NCBI GenBank assembly: GCA_945492935.1
Contig: CALYVE010000118.1
Span: forward strand, 1 to 6,126
Origin: an uncultured Lachnospiraceae bacterium
GTDB taxonomy: Bacteria > Bacillota > Clostridia > Lachnospirales > Lachnospiraceae
Direction: 5' to 3'
Length of the DNA: 6,126 bases
Numbering within the stretch: position 1 is the first letter of the stretch; each line of letters starts with the position of its first letter. The notes beneath the pieces were generated by a model. It was not told the DNA's origin and searched no databases. It saw only the letters and a program-made list of their open reading frames with translations. Position numbers and translations under genes: made by a program. This document shows, piece by piece, positions 1 through 5,814 of the stretch.

Positions 1-1
1 T

Positions 2-1672
2 TCGATATACGAAAAATTATCCAAATTAAGTATTCTGGCATTTTTGATGATCAGCTTCAATGCTGAAAATCTAAACTATATATGGCATGGTATGCATAAT
101 CAGTATGGTATACCAAACCGTTTTTCTTTTCTGTTTATTTTCATTGTGCTCGTAATGGCATATGATGTTTTGCGAAATATCAAAAATATACCGCAGACAG
201 GAGTTTTGGTGAGTGGATTTTTAAGCTTTCTGTTTCTGTTCCTTTGCCAGAAAAACGTTTATATGTCCCGAGTAGTTGTCGTATCATCTGCTTTGGTACT
301 CGTTTTGTATGTGATTCTTTGTATGTTCGGTACAATTGAAAAGCTTCCGAAGCGTCCGTATTACATTGTCTTTGCTGTGGTTATGTGTGTGGAGACTCTT
401 GCGGCAGCAATTAATGGCTATGACTATATCGGCTATGCAAACTATGGCGGCAACTATGAAACGGCAGAAGCAATAACAGATGCAAACACCTATTTGGAAC
501 AAAACAGAAAGAAGGAAGATGGCTTTTACAGAGTGGAGCTTGTGGATTCCAAAGTGTTAGATGAGGCAAGCTGGCACAACATGCCGAGTATTAGTATTTT
601 TGGTTCTACCGTTCGGGGCGAGCTTGTGACAACAATGGGAAGGCTTGGATTTTACACGGGTGCAAATGAGTTTTTATACATGGGTTCGACGCCGTTTACG
701 AATTCGATGCTTAACGTGAAATATGTATTGCGCAGACCGGGAGATTTTTATAATTTTGATTTTGAATATGTTGGTGCGGTTGGAGATGTAGAGATATATG
801 AAAATCCATATCCTCTTTCCCTCGGCTTTTGTGTAGATGAGAGAATAAAGCAGTGGGATCGTGATACTTATTTGCCGCTTGATGTACAGAATTCACTCGC
901 ATATTATATGACGGGCGGTGTTTCATTCTTCCAGCCAATGGTTCCGGACTTCACAACCTACGGAGAGGGCTGTACGACCTCTGTATTTGGAAATTCTATT
1001 AGCTATACACCGCAACAGGATGGGGAGATAAAGGTAATTACAAACTTTGATGTTTATAAAGACGGGGATTATTATGTGAATTGTCGCGGCAATGAAGTAA
1101 ACAAAATTGCATTCTATGTAAATGGTGAGCTGCTTACAAATGACCGCTATCAGATTCAGATTTTCCATCTTGGAGATTTGAAGGTTGGAGACAGTGTTAC
1201 AATCGAATATCAATATAAAGGCATGGTTGCAAATGGCAATACAAAAAATGCTTCCATCTATATTGCGACCTATGACGAGGAGGCATACAAGTCGGTATAT
1301 GAGGATTTAAAGAAGAATATGCTTACTGTAACAGAGTATTCGGACGGTTATGTGAAGGGAACTGTTAATGTTCCGGAAAAGCAAATGCTTTTTACCTCAA
1401 TTCCGTATGAAGCAGGCTGGACGGTTTATGTCGATGGAAAGAAGACGGATATTACAACGATTGGAGAAGCCTTTATTGGCGTTGAAATGGAACCGGGTGA
1501 ACATGAGGTTGTTTTCCGGTATGTTCCGAAGGGATTTTGGATCGGATTCATTGCGACAATTGTTTCATGGATGCTTTTGCTTGGTAGCATTTCTATTATA
1601 AATAAACAAAATGACAGGAAAGAATTAGTAAAATCTAACGAAAATCGGATTGACCGAGTGGAGAATATATAG
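2..1672 (+). CDS. YfhO-family polytopic membrane protein, C-terminal part (5' end outside window)
   Basis: The frame is open from the first complete codon at nt 2, so the TTG at 44 and the ATG at 47 are very probably internal and the true start lies upstream. The 556 visible residues are the C-terminal part of a family that is usually about 850 residues long. The early motif WHGMHNQYGIPNRFSF matches the conserved YfhO loop before a membrane helix. Hydrophobic segments follow at about in-window residues 40-57, 67-82, 91-109 and 119-136. A long, probably extracytoplasmic region comes next, ending in a beta-rich module (GWTVYVDGKK, then GVEMEPGEHEVVF), and a last helix lies at about 511-533 before a charged tail. 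YfhO proteins are GT-C-like glycosyltransferases; the Bacillus subtilis member is linked to lipoteichoic acid glycosylation. Here the acceptor and donor are unknown. The family call is confident; the enzymatic role is inferred. Confidence 0.87.
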   Translation, partial: SIYEKLSKLSILAFLMISFNAENLNYIWHGMHNQYGIPNRFSFLFIFIVLVMAYDVLRNIKNIPQTGVLVSGFLSFLFLFLCQKNVYMSRVVVVSSALVLVLYVILCMFGTIEKLPKRPYYIVFAVVMCVETLAAAINGYDYIGYANYGGNYETAEAITDANTYLEQNRKKEDGFYRVELVDSKVLDEASWHNMPSISIFGSTVRGELVTTMGRLGFYTGANEFLYMGSTPFTNSMLNVKYVLRRPGDFYNFDFEYVGAVGDVEIYENPYPLSLGFCVDERIKQWDRDTYLPLDVQNSLAYYMTGGVSFFQPMVPDFTTYGEGCTTSVFGNSISYTPQQDGEIKVITNFDVYKDGDYYVNCRGNEVNKIAFYVNGELLTNDRYQIQIFHLGDLKVGDSVTIEYQYKGMVANGNTKNASIYIATYDEEAYKSVYEDLKKNMLTVTEYSDGYVKGTVNVPEKQMLFTSIPYEAGWTVYVDGKKTDITTIGEAFIGVEMEPGEHEVVFRYVPKGFWIGFIATIVSWMLLLGSISIINKQNDRKELVKSNENRIDRVENI

Positions 1673-1678
1673 TAGAAT
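1650..1678 (+). promoter_or_regulatory. Sigma-A-type promoter for the histidine kinase gene
   Basis: TTGACC (1650-1655) and TAGAAT (1673-1678) are separated by exactly 17 nt, each one mismatch from consensus. The -35 box and spacer lie in the last codons and stop of the upstream YfhO gene, and the -10 begins right after its TAG. Predicted transcription start is near 1685, giving a leader of about 65 nt. I see no convincing terminator between the two genes, so read-through from upstream may also contribute. Confidence 0.6.
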
Positions 1679-1749
1679 GAAATATAATATTTTGTTATTG
1701 GGCCTTTTCGTATGCAGAGGCAAAAATATAAGATAGGGGTGTATTTAGC

Positions 1750-3522
1750 ATGGAACGATTAAAGGAATTAGGCTGGCAGAAGATTATGATCCTCGCAGGA
1801 GCGATTGAGCTTGTACTCGGGATTATTATCGGAGCAATATTCGGAAGTGTTGGTTCCGGTATTGTTATCGGCATTCTTTCTGCAGCAATTACAGGCGGAG
1901 CGATTTTTATTCTTTGTGGATCTGAAATTACCGGTCACTCAAAGATTGACAAATACAAGAAGCTCTTCATGAATCTGCCGATTGGTTTTGCACAGGCAAA
2001 AATTATTATTGATTCGATCGGTAATGTAAGCGGATACTGTATAGAGGATGCAAACGAAAAGTTCGGTAATTATTTTAATCTTGATGCTACAGATTACGAG
2101 AATAAAATTCTGGGTGAAAGTAAGATTGAAGTGTTACAGGATATTAATGCCTGGTTCAAAGCATATAATACATCCGGCACAAAAGAAGGCGACTTCATGG
2201 ATGTTGAGATTACCATGGAGAACCTTGGCAAAGTGTTTAACACGGTTATGTACAAGTCAGAGGCTGACTACATTAACATGGTTGTAATTGATATTACGGA
2301 TCAGAAGGAAACCGAGAACAAGCTTTCCAAGGCAATTGAAGACGCAAATGCCGCATACAAGACACAGGCTGAGTTCCTTGCAAATATGAGTCATGAGATT
2401 CGTACACCGATCAATGGTATTTTAGGTATGCTTCAGCTTACACTCATGGCTGAAGATTTGCAGGCAGATTACAGAGATAACCTGTGTACTGCCAAAAACT
2501 GTGCAGACACCTTGTTACGATTAATTAATGATATTCTTGATATCAGTAAGCTTGAAGCCGGTAAGTACAACCTCAAAGAAGAAATATTTGATGTTAAGAG
2601 CGCAATCGAGGAGACGGTTGCAGCGCAGGTACCACTTGCAACAAACAAGGGACTTGCTCTTGATTGTGTATTTGGTAATAATATTCCAAAGCTTGTTAAG
2701 GGCGATGGACAAAGAGTTCAGCAGATTCTTAACTGTTTGCTTTCGAACGCATTAAAATTTACATCAGAGGGCAGTGTACGTGTTAAGATTGCAGCAATTG
2801 ATTTAGACAAAGAAACGATTAATATACGTATTGCGGTCGCTGATTCGGGAATCGGTATTTCTGAGAAGGATATGGATAAGCTGTTTGTTCGTTTCTCTCA
2901 GGTTGATGCGAGTGATACACGTAAGTATGGCGGATCAGGACTCGGACTTGTTATTTCAAAGCAGATTGCCGAGCTTATGGGCGGTACAATTACTGTTCAG
3001 AGTAAGGAGGGCATTGGTTCAACCTTTATCGCTGAGGTACCGATGAAGATTGTTAAGGCCGCAGAAATTGATGCACAGCGTGAGGAAGAAAAGAAACAGC
3101 AGGAGACAGCTGCAGTATTCACGATGAATGCTAAGAGCAAGGCAAGAATCCTTGTAGCCGAGGATGAGCCGGTAAATCAGCAGGTAATTGGCAAATTACT
3201 CGGTATGGCCGGATTCTCCTATGATATTGCTGAGAATGGTGAGAAGGCAATTGAACTTTTCAAACAGAAGCATTATGATGCAGCTCTGTTTGATGTTCAG
3301 ATGCCGGTTATGGATGGTATTGCTGCAACACAGGAGATTCGTGAGATTGAGCGTAAAGAAAAACGCAAGAGACTTCCGATTATCGCTGTTACTGCACGTG
3401 CAATGTTTGGTGACAAGGAGCGTATTCTTGAGAATAAGCTGGATGACTACATTGCGAAGCCATACAACCTTAATACAGTCGTTGAGACACTCAACAAATA
3501 CATCGATACAAAAGAAGAATAA
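1750..3522 (+). CDS. Membrane-anchored PAS hybrid sensor histidine kinase with C-terminal receiver domain
   Basis: Autophosphorylating hybrid kinase that passes phosphate from a histidine to its own receiver aspartate. The start is set by AGGGG at 1735-1739, 10 nt before the ATG. Two hydrophobic segments, about residues 11-32 and 35-57, are joined by only a few residues, so almost nothing is exposed outside. A PAS-like domain covers about 68-185 and ends in the typical DITDQKETENKL. HisKA has its H box at FLANMSHEIRTP (phospho-acceptor H215). HATPase_c shows the N box around N328/N333, G1 DSGIGI (D365), an F box near 379-382 and G2 GGSGLGL (394-400). A coiled, Glu/Lys/Gln-rich linker (about 440-460) leads to the receiver, with E471/D472, phospho-acceptor D515 in LFDVQMPVMDG, T548 and K570. 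All catalytic residues are present. There is no HPt or output domain, so any onward relay needs a separate partner. The signal is unknown but is probably read by the cytosolic PAS domain or within the membrane. Confidence 0.95.
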   Translation: MERLKELGWQKIMILAGAIELVLGIIIGAIFGSVGSGIVIGILSAAITGGAIFILCGSEITGHSKIDKYKKLFMNLPIGFAQAKIIIDSIGNVSGYCIEDANEKFGNYFNLDATDYENKILGESKIEVLQDINAWFKAYNTSGTKEGDFMDVEITMENLGKVFNTVMYKSEADYINMVVIDITDQKETENKLSKAIEDANAAYKTQAEFLANMSHEIRTPINGILGMLQLTLMAEDLQADYRDNLCTAKNCADTLLRLINDILDISKLEAGKYNLKEEIFDVKSAIEETVAAQVPLATNKGLALDCVFGNNIPKLVKGDGQRVQQILNCLLSNALKFTSEGSVRVKIAAIDLDKETINIRIAVADSGIGISEKDMDKLFVRFSQVDASDTRKYGGSGLGLVISKQIAELMGGTITVQSKEGIGSTFIAEVPMKIVKAAEIDAQREEEKKQQETAAVFTMNAKSKARILVAEDEPVNQQVIGKLLGMAGFSYDIAENGEKAIELFKQKHYDAALFDVQMPVMDGIAATQEIREIERKEKRKRLPIIAVTARAMFGDKERILENKLDDYIAKPYNLNTVVETLNKYIDTKEE

Positions 3523-3545
3523 ATGGTTACATACGTAAAGTGATA

Positions 3546-3582
3546 AACGGGCTGTCACATGTGGCAGCCCGTTCGTTATTGT
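3546..3582 (+). terminator. Intrinsic terminator of the histidine kinase gene
   Basis: AACGGGCTG (3546-3554) is perfectly complementary to CAGCCCGTT (3565-3573). A U-G pair and two more pairs extend the stem inward to a CATG loop. A modest U-rich tail, TTCGTTATTGT, follows. It begins 24 nt after the kinase stop codon. The tail is broken by G, C and A, so termination may be incomplete. Confidence 0.75.
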
Positions 3583-3585
3583 CTG

Positions 3586-3607
3586 CCGTGGCCTTGTGGC
3601 GCGGGGC
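3586..3607 (+). repeat. GC-rich 22-nt intergenic repeat, copy A
   Basis: This segment is 21/22 identical to 5731-5752 in the same orientation. The contiguous identical core is GGCCTTGTGGCGCGGGGC (3590-3607). It is 18/22 G or C in otherwise AT-rich surroundings and starts 12 nt after the terminator stem. It can fold as GCC-TTGT-GGC with one bulged G, then further pairs including a U-G and one G-G mismatch. The one difference between copies (T here, C in copy B) keeps this pairing. It is followed by TTTGG and then a T6 run (3616-3621), so it could act as a second termination signal. I do not recognise a known family. Confidence 0.7.
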
Positions 3608-3639
3608 TTTGGTGGTTTTTTGACGTGTTGCCATTTGGA

Positions 3640-3662
3640 AAATTGTCAGATGGAAACGATTT
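3640..3662 (+). other. Small hairpin downstream of repeat copy A
   Basis: AAATTGT (3640-3646) pairs with ACGATTT (3656-3662), 7 pairs with one U-G, around loop CAGATGGAA. It resembles the hairpin at 5772-5798 downstream of repeat copy B in stem sequence and in an AGATG-containing loop. An overlapping alternative stem, CCATTTG (3631-3637) with CAGATGG (3647-3653), uses part of the same loop. It ends 11 nt before the -35 box of the next promoter, so it could instead be an operator. The function is unknown. Confidence 0.35.
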
Positions 3663-3673
3663 CTACATAATAA

Positions 3674-3702
3674 TTGATTTTTATTTATGCTTTGGATATA
3701 AT
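3674..3702 (+). promoter_or_regulatory. Sigma-A-type promoter for the DUF885 lipoprotein gene
   Basis: TTGATT (3674-3679), a 17-nt spacer and a perfect TATAAT (3697-3702) form a near-consensus housekeeping promoter. The predicted start is near 3709, leaving a leader of about 40 nt that contains the strong ribosome binding site. Together with the terminator at 3546-3582 this makes the lipoprotein gene an independent transcription unit. Confidence 0.75.
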
Positions 3703-3748
3703 AACAACTATGTCACTTTGCGTGAACGTTATTTAGGAGGAGAAATAT

Positions 3749-5626
3749 ATGTTTTTTACAAGAAAAAAAAGAAGCTGCACAGCTGCAATGTTAATCTTTG
3801 TAATGTTGTTTTCTCTCGCCGGCTGTAAGAAGAACACCAGCAAAACCGAAGATACACCGGCAATTGTAGTTCCTACAGAAACAACAGCAGCACCTGACAC
3901 GGAAGCAACAACCGAGGATGCATCGGTCGATTTGACCTCACCGGAAGCGATTGCTGAGCAGGAACGTTTTGATGAATATGTAATGGAATCCTTTCGGGAT
4001 GCGATTTCTAATGATTCCATGTCCCTTCATTACTATTTAGTTCATCCTGAAAATTATGATATTTCGGCAGATGTTGCAACACTTGGGGATGCCTACTGTC
4101 TGACAGACGAGGAAATTGCCGCAGAACGTGCCGAGACAAAAGAAGACAAAGCTGAATTTGACAGCTTTGATTTTAGCCTGTTAACATCTAAGCAGAAGTT
4201 TGATTACAGCGTTTACAAATATGCTGTCGATGCCAGTGATGCATATTATGATTACTACTATTTGCAAGAGCCGTTTGCATACACAAGCGGTATTCATTCA
4301 AATATGCCAATCAATTACTCGGAATATACGTTTCGTAGTGCAGATGACATTCCAATGTATCTTGAACTCCTTGGGCAGCTTCCGGCATGCATTGATAATG
4401 CCCTTGCCTTTGAGCAGATTCGTATTGAAAAAGGGTTATTCATGAATCGCCACAGTGCCAATGAAGTAATCCGTCAGTGTAACGAATTCATCGCTGATCC
4501 GGAGCATAACCTTCTGATTGAAACCTTTAATGCAAAAATCGAAGCAGTCGAAGGACTTGACGACGAAACTATCAGCGAATACAAAGATCAAAATTACGAT
4601 ATCGTAATGAATCAGATTATTCCAAGTTACGAGAAAATAATTTCCTTCTTTACTGAAAACAAGGCAAACGGCAAAAACGAGCTTGGTCTGTGCTACCTTG
4701 AAAACGGTAAAAACTATTACACATACCTTCTCAATAACCAGACCGGAACAAGCCGTACACCGGAGCAGGCAATTGAGCTTCTCGACAAATATATGAACAA
4801 ATACATGGGCGAACTCCAGACAACAGCAATCGCTCATTATACAGAATATACAGAATTTTTTGAGGAATACGATAATCTTTATAAGGACATTGATCCGGAC
4901 GAAACACTTCGATATTTCGAGGAAGAGTTTAAGTCCATTGTTCCGACATTGCCGCGTTTTGAATATAACATCTCAAATGTTCACGAATCTCTTCAGGACA
5001 TTGTAAGCCCGGCATTTTATATGCTTGCTCCAATCGACAATTACAAAGAAAATGCGATTCGTCTTAATATTACAGAGGATGTAGGAAACGATTTGTGGAG
5101 CACACTTTGTCACGAAGGTATTCCGGGACATATGTACCAGCGTAATTACTACTTGCAGACGAATCCTTCCCCATATCGTGCAATTATGGGACATATGGGT
5201 TATACCGAAGGATGGGCAACCTATATGCAGTTTATGAGTTATTCTCTTTATCCTGACTATACACATGAGGTATATGGTGATTTATGCCGATTAAACTCTG
5301 AACTTGGTTTGATTTTGCAGGCACGAATTGATCTTGGTGTAAACTACGAGGGATGGAATAAGACAGAAGTAGAAAACTACTTAGAGCAATCCGGTTTCGA
5401 CAAATCCGTTGCGGAAGATATTATCAACTATGTTGTTGCAGAACCTGCCAACTATCAGGCATATGTTATCGGATGGCTCGAATTCGAGGAATTAAGAGAC
5501 AAGGCCCAGACAGCACTCGGTGATAAATTTGATGAAATCGCATTCCATAAGGTATTGCTTGATGCAGGTCCATGTCCATTCTCCATTCTTGAAACAAAAG
5601 TGGATGAATATATTAATAAGCTTTAG
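3749..5626 (+). CDS. DUF885-family lipoprotein, putative zinc metallopeptidase
   Basis: Predicted surface lipoprotein of 625 residues. The start is fixed by AGGAGG at 3735-3740, 8 nt before the ATG. The N-terminus has basic residues (RKKR), a hydrophobic stretch and lipobox LAGC, so C26 should be lipidated after cleavage by signal peptidase II. Residues about 28-60 form a Thr/Ala/Pro/Glu-rich linker. The remainder matches the DUF885 family (Pfam PF05960, gluzincin-like). It has the metal-binding and catalytic motif HEGIPGH (H455, E456, H461), the downstream TEGWATY with likely third ligand E487, the AYVIGWLEFEELRDKAQ segment (about 571-587) and the conserved end H600...LLDAGPCPFSILE. Length and motif order are those of an intact family member. 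The likely activity is hydrolysis of peptides outside the membrane, but the substrate is not shown. It has its own promoter and terminator, so nothing links it functionally to the kinase. A8 (3763-3770) and T6 runs occur in the first eight codons. Confidence 0.92.
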   Translation: MFFTRKKRSCTAAMLIFVMLFSLAGCKKNTSKTEDTPAIVVPTETTAAPDTEATTEDASVDLTSPEAIAEQERFDEYVMESFRDAISNDSMSLHYYLVHPENYDISADVATLGDAYCLTDEEIAAERAETKEDKAEFDSFDFSLLTSKQKFDYSVYKYAVDASDAYYDYYYLQEPFAYTSGIHSNMPINYSEYTFRSADDIPMYLELLGQLPACIDNALAFEQIRIEKGLFMNRHSANEVIRQCNEFIADPEHNLLIETFNAKIEAVEGLDDETISEYKDQNYDIVMNQIIPSYEKIISFFTENKANGKNELGLCYLENGKNYYTYLLNNQTGTSRTPEQAIELLDKYMNKYMGELQTTAIAHYTEYTEFFEEYDNLYKDIDPDETLRYFEEEFKSIVPTLPRFEYNISNVHESLQDIVSPAFYMLAPIDNYKENAIRLNITEDVGNDLWSTLCHEGIPGHMYQRNYYLQTNPSPYRAIMGHMGYTEGWATYMQFMSYSLYPDYTHEVYGDLCRLNSELGLILQARIDLGVNYEGWNKTEVENYLEQSGFDKSVAEDIINYVVAEPANYQAYVIGWLEFEELRDKAQTALGDKFDEIAFHKVLLDAGPCPFSILETKVDEYINKL

Positions 5627-5682
5627 TTTTCATTACGAAAAACATGACTGCCGAAACATTCATGATTTTCTTTGACGAATGC

Positions 5683-5721
5683 AAAATGGCGACTTTATAT
5701 TATGTAAAGTCGCCATTTTTT
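5683..5721. terminator. Strong bidirectional intrinsic terminator between convergent genes
   Basis: AAAATGGCGACTTTA (5683-5697) and TAAAGTCGCCATTTT (5705-5719) form a perfect 15-bp stem with a 7-nt loop. On the + strand the stem runs into a T6 tract; on the minus strand the A4 at 5683-5686 gives a T tract. It lies 57 nt after the stop of the DUF885 gene and can also stop minus-strand transcription arriving from the Dabb gene. Confidence 0.9.
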
Positions 5722-5730
5722 GCTTGTATA

Positions 5731-5752
5731 CCGCGGCCTTGTGGCGCGGGGC
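5731..5752 (+). repeat. GC-rich 22-nt intergenic repeat, copy B
   Basis: The second copy of the element at 3586-3607: same strand, 21/22 identical, 19/22 G or C. It begins 11 nt after the terminator stem, almost the same offset as copy A. The fold has GCC (5736-5738) with GGC (5743-5745) around TTGT, a bulged G at 5746, and outer pairs G-C, C-G, C-G, C-G around one G-G mismatch. A perfect 10-nt palindrome, CTGCCGGCAG (5754-5763), follows directly and is absent after copy A. It is not coding in any plausible reading. Confidence 0.7.
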
Positions 5753-5771
5753 CCTGCCGGCAGTGCAATCA

Positions 5772-5798
5772 AAAGAATTGCAGATGAAGCAATTCTTT
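5772..5798 (-). terminator. Hairpin, probable terminator of the Dabb gene
   Basis: AAAGAATTGC (5772-5781) and GCAATTCTTT (5789-5798) form a perfect 10-bp stem around loop AGATGAA. Read on the minus strand, the hairpin starts 16 nt after the Dabb stop codon and ends in CTTTTGATT, a short U-rich tail. The stem is AT-rich, so it may be weak, with the hairpin at 5683-5719 as back-up. A competing stem, TGCAAT (5764-5769) with ATTGCA (5777-5782), overlaps it. Its loop and inner stem resemble the hairpin at 3640-3662. Confidence 0.5.
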
Positions 5799-5814
5799 CT
5801 GATTTAAAAGAAAT

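Noticed and set aside
1698..1717. Possible terminator or riboswitch hairpin (GCCTTT with AGAGGC) in the kinase leader
   Set aside because: Only 6 pairs including a U-G, with an 8-nt loop, followed by A residues and not U. The leader of about 65 nt is too short for a known riboswitch class and shows no recognisable conserved core.
2521..3558. Minus-strand open frames opposite the kinase and the lipoprotein gene
   Set aside because: They are antisense shadows of strongly supported + strand genes, with no ribosome binding sites and Cys/Ile-rich low-information peptides.
3586..3607. CRISPR repeat or transposon end
   Set aside because: Two copies are 2.1 kb apart with a gene between them, both are in direct orientation, and there is no spacer array, transposase or target-site duplication.
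3631..3662. Possible H-type pseudoknot from stems 3631-3637/3647-3653 and 3640-3646/3656-3662
   Set aside because: The second crossing loop would be only 2 nt over a 7-bp stem, which is sterically unlikely. The first stem has no counterpart at copy B, and the region lies upstream of the predicted transcription start.
3559..3828. 89-codon + strand reading frame across the gap and into the lipoprotein start
   Set aside because: It starts inside the terminator stem, has no ribosome binding site, and overlaps the well-supported DUF885 start, promoter and repeat. Its peptide resembles nothing.
5645..5679. Weak hairpin CATGA/TCATG with a T-rich tail just after the DUF885 stop
   Set aside because: Five pairs around a 12-nt loop is marginal, and the 15-bp terminator 15-20 nt further on is far more convincing.
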